Source of the DNA: Cantharellus purpuraceus
Taxonomy: Eukaryota; Basidiomycota; Agaricomycetes; Cantharellales; Hydnaceae
NCBI GenBank assembly: GCA_025174535.1
Contig: JALBUN010000010.1
Coordinates: 1,922,001 to 1,986,000 of the forward strand
Direction of reading: 5' to 3'
Length of the DNA: 64,000 nt
Shown: in pieces, positions 34,888 to 45,431 of the stretch
Position numbering within the stretch: position 1 is the stretch's first letter
Layout of the letters: each line of letters begins with the position of its first letter
Position numbers and translations under genes: made by a program
Notes under the pieces: generated by a model
Seen by the model: the letters and a program-made list of their open reading frames with translations, nothing else
What the model was told of the DNA's origin: nothing
Databases searched by the model: none

Positions 34888-35076
34888 ATGTATATATATG
34901 AGGACTACGAGTGGGAACGAAGTCCTCGCTCTCACCGATCGTTCTCTACACCGCCCACCCTTTCCACTTGTGAGTTTTGGCTTTTTGAATCCCCCTCCAC
35001 TGACATCACTACTTTTGACATTCACCGCTTATCTCTCCCGCATTGCTTGCTCTTCATTGGCAGACTCACCTCTGAT
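34888..35076 (+). promoter_or_regulatory. Promoter and leader of dehydrogenase gene 2
   Basis: This block is a close copy of 29131-29320, including GTATATATATGAGG and the Cys/Ser-type leader sequence up to the ATG. The duplication therefore included the regulatory region. Confidence 0.55.
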
Positions 35077-36331
35077 ATGGCGTCTCCAAATTCAATCCGA
35101 GGGAATGCTGCTATTGTAACTGGAGCTGCGCGAGGCATTGGACGCGCCATTGCCCTCAGACTTGCACAGGATGGTTATGACATAGCAGTCAATGACATTG
35201 CACTGAACTCGGCGGCTCTCGAGAGTCTCGCTGAAGAGATCAAGTCTAAGGGAAGGAAGGCTATTATCATAACTGGAGACGTTTCCCAAGAGGATTCAGT
35301 ACAATCACTTGTGGACAAGGCAGTGGCAGAGCTGGGTGAACTTTACATAGTGCGTATGATGGGGGCCATGGTCTCGAGAAAAACGTCTCAGTGACAAGCA
35401 GATGGTTGCGAATGCCGGCATTGGCAGGACTGGTGAGACAGTGATGACCAGTGCGTCTAACTTTCTTGATACATGTGCCTGTTCAAATCCTCTTTGAAGC
35501 TTCCTTGGAGACGTGGGAACGCCTTCTTTCTGTCAACTTGACTGGCGTGTTTTTATGCTACCGAGCCGCGGCTCGACAAATGCTGAAACAAGGCCACGGT
35601 GGAAGAATCATCGGTAAAAGTTGTTCTCATATTTGCTTCGTATATGCAAATGATGCTTAACATTATAGGTGCAAGTTCCGCCTATGGCAAGAGGGGTTAG
35701 ACCTTATTGGGATTCCTACTTCAACTCTGAACTGATCTTTAATACCAGCGGGAGCTTTCACTGCAGCATATTCAACAACCAAATTTGGAATACGGGGTCT
35801 CACACAAGCTTTGGGTAGGAAAGGCTCATGTCTTCTTCTGGTCTCCGCATTCATCGCAACTGCATAGCAATTGAGTTGGCAACAGAGCGCATCACTGTCA
35901 ATGCGTATGCCCCGGGCATTATTGATACACCACTTGGTAAGCAAGCGCTTTTTTAAGAACAAGACGAGAGGGAATTAATACTAAATATTGGGTCAGTAAC
36001 TCATTCGTTAAATGAAGCTGTTGGAGGAGACAAGGATGCCTTCAACAACCAGATGAATGCTGTTCGTAAAAACCTTCTTGATATTTATTCCTCCTCATGC
36101 TTATTCATGTTCTTTCTTGCCGTATTATACGTATTCAGATCCGGGCACTGTGTCCGATGAATAGACTCGGGACATCCGAGAATGTGGCTGCGCTCGTCTC
36201 CTACATAGCATCGGATGCGGCTGATTTCATGACCGGTTAGTGATTTCACAGATGAACGTCACAAAAGCGCTTATGCTTCTCGTCTTACAGGGCAATCGGT
36301 CTCCATAAACGGGGGCTTGTTCTTTGATTGA
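35077..36331 (+). CDS. Short-chain dehydrogenase/reductase, copy 2
   Basis: Nine exons (35077-35349, 35402-35450, 35500-35613, 35669-35695, 35749-35814, 35868-35936, 35997-36061, 36139-36235, 36291-36331) are phase-consistent and give 266 residues. Cofactor motif T-G-A-A-R-G-I-G, N-A-G and catalytic Y-S-T-T-K are intact. Every intron is at the same position and phase as in copy 1, and exons two to six and eight to nine have equal lengths. Differences include three extra residues near the start and a two-residue shorter exon seven. The copy looks functional. Substrate unknown, as for copy 1. Confidence 0.9.
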
Positions 36332-37640
36332 TTGGAAATGCGTGACATGCGACTGGGCAAGATTATTTGTACGATGACTGCAACAGAATCATGCAGAACT
36401 CATTACGAATGCTGTCTAGCCTGTCTGTCGGAAATCAGTGAATGATAAACAATGATTATATCGTTTCTGTAAAGGAGAGCTTTGCGCCCAGGCTTCAATC
36501 TGTGTCTATTAAACTTCGTGGTCAACAAAAATCGACATCGGGCCCGCGATGTTCTTGAACTTCAGAAATGAATATTTATTGTGGTCGGTATTATTCAAAT
36601 CAGTACTTGGCAGAAGTATTGCCATCAAACCCTGCCAGCGCTCCATCGTAACCTTAAGCAGAGGGCAACCCTGGAATAGAGTCAGCGGTTCCTGCAGGTT
36701 CATGCTTATGGAGGAATTGAGCCATGTAAGCTCTCGCTGGCCAATCGTAGAACCTCGGGCCACCAAACCAAGCTGAATTCGCATCGTCGGTATGTCAGTG
36801 ATCACGAGACTGCATTTGGTCAAACTTGGTAAGTTATTTGCGCATACCATGCGGCATTGGGGTGTGTGCTTAGGGTTGAGGATCCCGATAAAGGTATACT
36901 ACGCTAAGGGTGCTTAGTCCAAAGCCCATGCATTATGAGAAGTCAACCGTACTTACATTAGCTGAAGTTACTAGATCTAATGAGTCATGCGCCATAGATT
37001 TGCTACCACCTGCTGCCAACTTGATAAAACGTGGTCAGTGTAGAAATGTCAGAGGTCTGAGAACAGGAGAGGGACCTTCTATAATGTCTGACATGGCTTC
37101 CGTACGCGGTGTTATTGTCCACCCAGGCTACGGTTGATGCAGAAATTAGCTCGTAAATCATGCAGTAGCACTGCAGTTTGCTCTGACCATATCAGACACT
37201 TCTTCGAATGGGGAAGTTGAAATCCAGTTGTATGTGTTATTTGACCAAGTCCAGCCTTCAATTTAAAAGGACAGGGATTTTATTGTAATAATCATTCCTT
37301 GACCCCAGGTACCTCTATACGTTCTTAATTAGGCCAGCAGCTGAACTAGTGCCAGTGATGACCAATACGCATACTTCTGTTCAGATTTCCATGTGAGTGG
37401 TTGATCACGAGTCTTATCGGCTGAGCCAGGCGCGGAGCGTTTGTCTTGCGAGGCGTCGCAAATAAATCACGCTAGCATCTTCAGTCGAGACCTATAACAT
37501 CGACGTGATCACTCGTGCCTCACCGTTATATATGGTTTCGCGGAGCTCTTCACTACGATTCAATTGAAAAGGCGCCTTCGAGTCTGTCAGCTCCTTCTTG
37601 GTGCCAATCCATCTAGTAGGGCTTACCGTCTACAGCCACC
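36332..37640. other. Intergenic region with one unassigned minus-strand frame
   Basis: A minus-strand ATG at 36995 opens a 13-codon exon followed by a good GTAAGT donor. A later minus-strand frame (36780 down to 36509) has no recognised family. Whether they form a gene could not be decided. A TATATATGG element near 37528 may serve the next gene. Confidence 0.35.
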
Positions 37641-39126
37641 ATGCTGCACGTCGAGACCATGTTCGCATCTGCATCCCTCGTGAAACTGATCGTGTTGTGC
37701 ACTGGTCTTCGCTTGCTGCCACGGACTGCCCAGGCTGCGCTTGATCCTCAAAAGATGGCTCAACATTTGGAAGCTGGAAAGTCGATCTTAGGTTAGTAAA
37801 ATTTCCGGCATTTTGACGTCACGCATAGTGAGGCTCTTTGTTTCGTCCGTATCAGGCACTTTTTCAAATCCAGGGACACCCTTCACATCGTGGATGAGCG
37901 ATTTGCATGATTTGACTCCTATCCATTCCATAAATGTCCCGGGAACACACGATACCGTCACTTGTACGCGTTTTGCTTTGCATTTATCATTAAACGCTGT
38001 AAGCTAAGACATGTAGGGAACTATACCGGCCTGGCCGAGTCTAACTTTAGGACCCAGGTGACGCAAAATTGTAACTGGCATTTTCCTTGCTCACTCTTGA
38101 TTTGGATGTTACTACTTTAGGACCGTTCCGTATTTGATCAACTTAACTCCGGTATTCGCTTTCTTGACATCCGTTTTGGTCTGGATGAGAACACAAACAT
38201 ATTGCGCCTCTACCATGGTCGCTATTTCCTCCTTTCGATTTACACTAAGGCTCACTCGGAGATGGTCTTTCCCATCGTTTTCTGATCAGCCGATGCCTTG
38301 ATGAGCAGTACAGCATCGTTGGAGGATGTCCTTTGGGGACTGTATTACTTCCTCGATCATCACCCTACGGAGACTTTACTGGTTTCTATGAAAGTAGACC
38401 ACGGAAGCGACAGCCTTCCGGTACAGCAAGTCGTTCATGCGCTGATCACGGCGCCACATGTCAGGGACTACTGGGTACAAAGTACTTCGGTTTGTATCAC
38501 AAATAGAGATTGCCATTGGCTATTGATTTAATGTCTTCTAATTCTGTATGATAGCCCCCTCCCAACCTCAAAGCCGCACGCAAGAAGATTGTGCTATTCC
38601 GTCGCTTCGGTTTTGACACAATGAACAACCCAAACCTCACTCCCGTTGGGCTCGATGTCTCCAGCGGGTGGACGGACAACAATGCTGATTTCAGCATCAC
38701 CTACATACCAGGAAATATGGCTTACATTGAAGACCTATACCAGCTAAATGGTGATGTGGTTGATATTTCACCGGCAACGAAAGTTCAGGAGAAATTTGAT
38801 GCGCTGACAACACATATGACCAATTCTCGTGGTTCTGGAAATGTTAGCCAAGCGTTCATCAGTTTCGCGAGTGGATTTGGTTCGGGAGTTGGTGATGTTC
38901 TTACACCCAGAGTGAGTTTTTGAATCATCCACATATCCTACCGGGATGTTTACAAATGAACAACACGTAGACTTTGGCAGAGGGCAATCCATCCACTGGC
39001 CTTATAGGCATTAATCAGATGATGGATGAATGGTTGACAGGGAATGATGGCCAACGCCTTGGGATTGTGCTTTATGACTTTTTCCAGTCGAAGCCAAATT
39101 TAGTGGCCAAGACAATTGGGTTGTAA
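37641..39126 (+). CDS. Secreted phosphatidylinositol-specific phospholipase C-like protein
   Basis: Seven exons (37641-37791, 37856-37963, 38017-38057, 38121-38217, 38290-38489, 38555-38911, 38971-39126) are phase-consistent and give 369 residues. A signal peptide occupies about residues 1-32 (hydrophobic core L-V-K-L-I-V-L-C-T-G-L, then A-Q-A). The PI-PLC X-type core follows. It has I-N-V-P-G-T-H-D-T with the first catalytic His, G-I-R-F-L-D-I-R-F, a second His in L-R-L-Y-H, and E-D-V-L-W-G-L-Y-Y-F-L-D-H-H-P-T-E-T. Enzymes of this fold cleave phosphatidylinositol or GPI without calcium, but many fungal members have untested activity. The donor of the intron at 38218 (GTCGCT) is weak; it was chosen because the join fits the family. 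Reading through it would hit a stop at about 38281-38283. Confidence 0.85.
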
Positions 39127-39686
39127 CTGGAGATTCGTGAACTTGATAGTTGATTTCGCCGTGCCTACTGCGAGAATGGATGGCTAAGATGGTTAGCGGC
39201 AGGAGATGGCTTTGATAACCTTGTGCGGCTCGCCAGCGCTTCCTCAGGGTTCCTGAGCTAAAACTGCTAGTGCTGCAAGTATGGTGAGTGGTTGTCACAG
39301 TCAGATTGCTCTGCTGCACGTTATCAACGTCCATGAAGCCAGCCGTGCATGCAACGCGAAAATAGGCATCCAGAGGCCTGCAGTGATGGATGGGACGAAG
39401 GGAATGCATTTGTTGCAAATACTTCCAACAAATCTCCTGCCAGATATTCCCAAAGATATATCAATCGATTGGTCTTACTGCAAGAGTCGACACAATTCAG
39501 CACCCTTTCCAAGAGTTGGAGGGGAGACGTCCGACTGGCCGAAATGCGTCTAAATTTTGATATCTCCCGGAGATTTGATGCAGCTTATGTCTGTGGATAA
39601 ACTTAAGAGCTGTAGTGTCTTAGATTCTTCAAACTCATGAGTGTGGACAAGACGCATCACGTTCCGATATGCTTAGCTAAGCAAGC
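39127..39686. other. Intergenic region
   Basis: A 90-codon frame (39281-39553, +) shows no motif. The promoter of the carrier gene must lie here. Confidence 0.4.
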
Positions 39687-40854
39687 ATGGACAAGCATCC
39701 TTCACCAACGTTTACGCAGTCGCTCATAGTGCGTAAAATCTTCAATAACCAAGCCTCTTGCCTCCCAAAACATTGTGTTGATTCCTTCAATAACCATTTA
39801 GGCCGGCGGGTCGGCGGGGACTGCTGTAGATCTTCTTTTTTTCCCAATTGACACAGTCAAAACGCGTCTACAATCTGCCCAGGGATTCATTCGTGCAGGT
39901 GGTTTTCGTGGCGTATATCAGGGTGTAGGTAGTGTTGTCGTCGGAAGCGCGCCAGGCGGTGTGGTTTTCTCGAGTTCGCTCCTTGTATATCTAGACTCAA
40001 GACTAGCCTTTACTTAGCGGCCGTATTTTTTGCGGTTTACGACACATTAAAACAACATCTACATCTTCCTGCGCACCTCACCCCTGTGACTCATGTCATC
40101 TCTGCCTCTTTAGCTGAAGTTGTCTGTGTCTTTTTTGCTGATTTTCTCCCAATTGGGCTCCGCTGAACTTTTACATCGTGCAAGGCAGCTTGTGTCATTC
40201 GTGTCCCCACAGAAGTGATTAAAACGCGTAGTCAGACCTCGACATATGGGAAACAAGGCGCCGTTTCGTCCCTCACGGCTGCAAGACGGACTCTAGAAGC
40301 TGAAGGGCTCCGGGGGTTCTATCGTGGCTTTGGGATTACAGTTGCAAGGGAGGTATGGTCTTCTTTATCTTCGACTTGAGTTTCTTTTGTATTGACACCT
40401 CGGTGGCGGGCTGCGCACACTAGATTCCGTTCACGTCAATTCAGTTTCCGTTGTATGAACTCCTCAAAAAGCAGTTTGCATGGTATTTAGACCGAAAACC
40501 ACTGTACGCTCATGAGGCTGCTGTGTGTGGTAGTCTCGCAGGAGGCATTGCAGCGCTTGCTACTACACCACTTGACGTTCTCAAGACTCGTGTTATGCTG
40601 GACATGAGGGTGAGCCAACTTCATGTTCATCCTAGTCCACATTCCTGATGGTGGTTGTCATCTTTACCTCCACGTATCTATAGGCTGGAGCCGCAAAATC
40701 TACTTTCATGAGCCACTTTTTAGAAATTCGCAGAAACGAAGGTCTTGGAGTCCTCTTTGCTGGTGCCGTCCCTCGGACACTTTGGATCTCTGCAGGTGGA
40801 GCCGTATTTCTAGGCGTATATGAATGGGCCGTGCATGGACTTATGAAATATTAG
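39687..40854 (+). CDS. Mitochondrial S-adenosylmethionine carrier (Pet8/SLC25A26 type)
   Basis: Six exons (39687-39728, 39802-39958, 40018-40121, 40185-40352, 40424-40609, 40684-40854) are phase-consistent and give 275 residues. The three tandem carrier repeats are marked by P-I-D-T-V-K, P-T-E-V-I-K and P-L-D-V-L-K, each matching Px[DE]xx[KR]. The first repeat reads [16 protein letters not shown]. This, with S-A-P-G-A-A and [10 protein letters not shown], is characteristic of the SAM carrier. It exchanges S-adenosylmethionine for S-adenosylhomocysteine across the inner mitochondrial membrane. The donor at 40122 (GTCTGT) is weak but restores the conserved E-V-A-A-C. The gene converges with the deacetylase, the stops being only 99 bp apart. 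Confidence 0.92.
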
Positions 40855-40953
40855 AGCGATACACCTCGTGTAGAAAGATAAACATTATACTGTGCACTAA
40901 TCTCGGGTATGGATAGAAGGAAGGGTATATGGGCCAGCTCGGTCAATATCCTA

Positions 40954-43046
40954 TTACACCCCTTCACTTGGGGGGTGCTTGGATCCCGGTGGCGGATTCA
41001 CTCTCAAAAACACTCTCGGTAGCTTTTTAGCCGCTGGTGCCTCGTCTGATATTCCCAGAGCGTCATCCTCTGTAGCACGTACTCCACTGGCGCTCTTTCC
41101 ACCGCCTTCGCTCGCACCAGTAGTGGATTGTGGCGGTAGTGTCCCCGACTCGCTTGGGCTAAGCACCGTGCTATTGGCCTTCTTACCCCTATCGCGAAGG
41201 GTCATGGTTGAAGGCGGAATCGACTTGGGTGTCGGAGGCGGCGAATAGCTAGGGTCAAAGACAGTGAGTAACGAAAGTGTACGTTCAAGCCACTTGTCGG
41301 AAGCAGTAGTCATTGAAGAACGTCCTCCTCGTCTCTTCTTCGTAACCTTCTCAATCTACTACCATGAGCAACTCAAAGATACTGCGAAAGAGGCGGATGT
41401 GTAGGACATACCTTCGCAAGATTTTCCATGGACCACCACCTTTCGTCTACTTCGGCATCCTCCTCTGCGAGTCCAAGCACGTGTGCCATTGCACCACTGC
41501 ACAGTGCACGATCGCTATACCCGCCTTCTAATACACTCACAATACGCCCCTTGGCATACTTATCTGCGAGCACGCGCACGTCACGCGTAAATCTCTTGTA
41601 AAAGCCCGTGGGCAGCTTGCGCCCATGCCGCGACATGCTCACTGTTTCGTGCTCAGAGGCGTCAAACCCGGCACTGGTGGAGATCAAAGGTCAGTCGGAG
41701 AGTCTGGGATAGGCAACTAGATTTGAACCTGATAAACACCATAGCTTCGTCAGAACTTGCAGTATCTTTAAGAAATGCCTCCGCCTTCTCTAAAAGACGG
41801 CTGTATGGGCCATGGTACAAAGAAGCCCAAAAGTCAGCTTCACTTTGGTAGGGTAACAGATGAACGTTTTCAATGTATTGTCCGTGCGGACCATGGATGG
41901 ACACTGAAGCTGCTTGTATAATGGCTGCATCACCACCCTGTATACAACTGCGTTAGCTCGATCGAAGAGCCGGAGGTGTAACCAACCTCGCAAGGGTATG
42001 ACAGAGGGTCGTGAATAGAACCGTAGTATACTTGCAGGGACGATGGACCAGAATTTCCGACATTCTCTGGTTCTGTTTTTCGGAGGTGGGCTTCCTCGTT
42101 AATTTGCCACGCTATGGATTGCGTCCCATTGCCTGCGTCCCACAGAAGTAAGCAGGAGCCTGCTCGGCATCATCCGACAAGTTTATGTACCATGATGTAG
42201 ATCAATGTCCAATACTACAACGCGACTGATACCGTGCGTTAAATGCGCTGAAAAGCCAGTGAAAAAATGCGTTCGGCAGCGGATAAGGCGACGGTCTCAC
42301 CATGGGCAGCGCCAATAGCCACGTTGTTTACGAAGCAGAACCCAGAGGGCGTATCCTCACCACAGTGGTGCCCAGGGGGTCGAATTGCGACAAATGCCCT
42401 GTGGCTAGACGATGCTTCTGGCGGGGTATGCTTAAAGGCTTCGGAAGACGGACGGGTAGCCTGAAGGATAGAATCCACTGCTTCACAAACAGTGCCGATA
42501 GCTCCTTGGATGGCATCGAGAGACTCTCCACACACTATCACACAAAAACCCATAAGACACGGAAAAACCCAATATGAGAGTCCAAGACGTACGATACAAA
42601 TCAGTCTGAGAGAGATCCTCTGGTATCTCGCTCTCGCCACGCGCTACCTTTTCTTCGCTCTCTCTAACAAGTGAAACCAGTCGTTTTAGGTACACATCAC
42701 CCCCAATATCGCCGTGCACAAACTTGACCGCTGGGTGGTCCAGAATGTCCACAGACGCAGTGCTCACGACCACCTTGATGGCATCCTGGAGGCCACGGGA
42801 TTCCTCGGCTAGATTGAGACGCTCCAGAGCGGTGGAAAGGATGTCGTCAGGATTGGGAGAGTCTTTAGGACTTGGGTTTGCGTTCTTCTCTTCGAGTCGC
42901 GCAATGGCAGTGGCTACTCCTGTCTTGACGGCTCGCAACCTCTGTGGTCGCTCGAATATCGTGTATGTATCATTTGAGCGTATATATCGATGAGCTAAAC
43001 ATTTGTCCTGAAAGAACACTATCGTTTGAGGAGTAGTAAGAGGCAT
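40954..43046 (-). CDS. Histone deacetylase, Hos3-like (class II)
   Basis: Seven exons (42593-43046, 42301-42534, 42191-42247, 41987-42132, 41729-41937, 41412-41673, 40954-41355) are phase-consistent and give 587 residues. The N-terminus carries H-R-Y-I-R-S-N-D-T-Y-T-I-F-E-R-P. The active site shows R-P-P-G-H-H-C-G-E, then V-V-V-L-D-I-D-L-H-H-G-N-G-T, the zinc-binding S-A-G-F-D-A, and V-S-V-L-E-G-G-Y-S. This set is that of Zn-dependent deacetylases; S-I-H-G-P-H-G-Q-Y-I-E-N and the order of blocks point to the fungal Hos3 group. It should remove acetyl groups from histones or other proteins; Hos3 is best known at the yeast bud neck and nuclear pores. The last exon is basic then Pro/Ser-rich, probably a localisation tail. 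Confidence 0.92.
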
Positions 43047-43202
43047 GGCTCGATCCACGGCGCGTACACAAGTGTCCACAAATACATCATATCCAAGGTG
43101 GACTCGTACATATACCGATTTTAGTATATACATATGTATCACTTGGACCAATAATTATACCATCTACATGCTGTGGATACACAGATTATGTTGCGTATTA
43201 TA

Positions 43203-45431
43203 TCACTGCAATTTGCTCCGACGTTCCTTCGCTTGCTTCCGCAAATACCTCCTCACCCCCTTTAGTCCAAACTAAAATCCGCCAGGTCAGGTTGTGAAGA
43301 GAAGGGACAAATGACTCCAGATTAGTACCTTGATTGTGGGATACAATACCACAAGAATGCCTCCAAACGTCAATGACCACTTGATTTGGGTTGGGAATGG
43401 CTCTGTGAACACGCCTCGTCCCCATTTGAAGATTAAAAGGACTTCGGTGCAGACGGTGGCGAAAAGGAGCCAGGCGTGCTGCCCCATACGTACCGCTTTT
43501 CTGTAATTACCCGCTAAAATGAGGAGGTTTGGCTACTAAATAAAGAGGAGCATACCGTGGATCATTGATGTATTGGTATAGCTCGCGCACTGCTGGCAGG
43601 GCACAGATGAAGATACCTGCAAGGCGATAGATAACAATAGGGTGGCTCGGTTCCATCCACAGTAATCTATATATCCAACGGTGTCAGCCTGCATCTACTC
43701 AAAAGTATGAAACGCGTGAACAAATGTGAGAAGGCGTCGCAGAATAAATAATATGAGATATAGACCCTGCAAGTTACTCACGATTTCAGGTAAAAAGGCG
43801 TTAGCTCGGCTGCCAAAAACACGGCCAACAAGAGAACAACGGCAAAATAATGCGTGAACGAGGCCGTACCCTCCCACTTGAACGTAGTGAAGTCGTGTGG
43901 TGAGAATTGTGTCAGGACACGCTTGGTCTTTGATCTCAGTCCTCGGGTTTGCCGAAGGCCCCGCCATGTGTAACCCTGAATAAACTCAGACACCGCTGCG
44001 CGAATAAAGGGCATTGCCCGGAAGTGTACCTTAACATCAAGATAGGCACAGGTCTTCATTCCTTTTATTTGCGTTGATCTTCTTGTGATATCACAAGTTG
44101 GCCGAAGGACTGACCTATGTATGTCCCAAGCCAGTTGCAAATGAGAACATCAAGTAACCACTGCCTTTGCTTTGAGACACTTCATCTATGTATAGGAAAC
44201 GAAAGACCAACATGGTCCCACCAACACTGAGCCCATGAATATTAGGCGAGAAGTTCAATGAAATTATAAGTAGACAAACCTCGGCAAAGTTGGGAAGTTG
44301 ATGCTGTAGACTGTACTCAGCAAGCTCAAATGCGATGCTTAGAATCTGCTCGCTAGATGTCAGATACATCACGGCCAAACCTACAAAGCGAGGCAGAAAC
44401 TTACCCAGCAGAACCAGTAGTCTCTCAATATTAAAGCCTTTCCAAACCAGCCTAGTGCATGAGCCAGACAAAAGACATCGATTGCATTCTAAGCGCGACA
44501 GACAAAGCATGAATCCTTCGACTTTCTGTCACTTGTGGAGTTCATACCCAGATCGTCATGAAGGAAAACGTGCAATCTTCTGCGTAACTGTGCTCTTTAA
44601 GCGGAACCCCAAGGTTTTCGTCCAATAGCGTCATCATTTGTCGAGCCGAAACCAAGTCTTGGAATAGAAGAAAAACAAGTAGCAGCTCGTAAACGAGATT
44701 AATGCCTAAAACGATGCGCCAGAATGCTGAAACAGGATTGAGACATGCATGGAAACCCAAAGCTGCATTACACACACACCAGGATGAGGTCGTATGAATG
44801 GGCCATCACGGAACTGGACCATCGAGAACAACAAGAACGATACTATGGCCGCATATATACCACTAGACAAATAAAAACTTATCAAAAACGAACACAATGA
44901 TGATCCAATCGTGAGCTTTACATGCGCTTTTTATCCCGTCCTTCTTCGACGACATCATTGGTGATTGCAACATACGCCAGAGCAATCATGGCGAGAGCTA
45001 GGGTCGTTAACGTGACAGGCTTGAAAAAAAATCTTAGAAACAGACACTCATTAGGATATAAAGTATATGGGAGCTGTACACCTACTCTACGCTTGTGTCA
45101 ACTTTCTCTGTAAATGGCTCTATCTTTGTGTATGGCTCAGTGCGGTCAGCCTACCCCGCACGATTAGTGATGTGCGGGATATGACAATGGCCAGAGTTTC
45201 AGCCATGATACCTACATCATACCCTTCAAGTCCAAGGTCAAAAACCATGAGGAGGAAAAAAAGGTGCAGCAGCGACTGACATCGTACGGGGTTACCAGAC
45301 AAGCCTGGCACATTGACGGGCCCCACATCGGGATCTAACAAAACCTCTGTCTCGCTGTGTCCTGTGTCTGTTCCATCTATAGGCGACACAGGTGACACTT
45401 CGCCGTCGTCCAACGGATAGGGTGTTGACAT
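43203..45431 (-). CDS. Phosphatidylserine synthase, base-exchange type
   Basis: The protein starts MSTPYPLDDGEVSPVSP at 45431 and ends in a basic tail K-G-V-R-R-Y-L-R-K-Q-A-K at 43203. Blocks follow the PTDSS1/2 family: A-Y-V-A-I-T-N-D-V-V-E-E-G-R-D-K-K-R-M, F-R-D-G-P-F-I-R-P-H-P, F-E-L-A-E-Y-S-L-Q-H-Q-L-P-N-F-A-E, M-K-T-C-A-Y-L-D-V-K, then T-W-R-G-L and T-K-F/T-F-K-W. These enzymes swap serine into existing phospholipids in the endoplasmic reticulum, and this type rather than the yeast CDP-DAG type is usual in Basidiomycetes. About ten exons and at least eight helices are visible. The last exon (43203-43271) and exon one (45296-45431) are well placed. The junction near 45082-45084 is unresolved: the exon beginning E-P-F-T-E-K-V-D-T reaches a TAG before its best donor. 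Confidence 0.82.
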
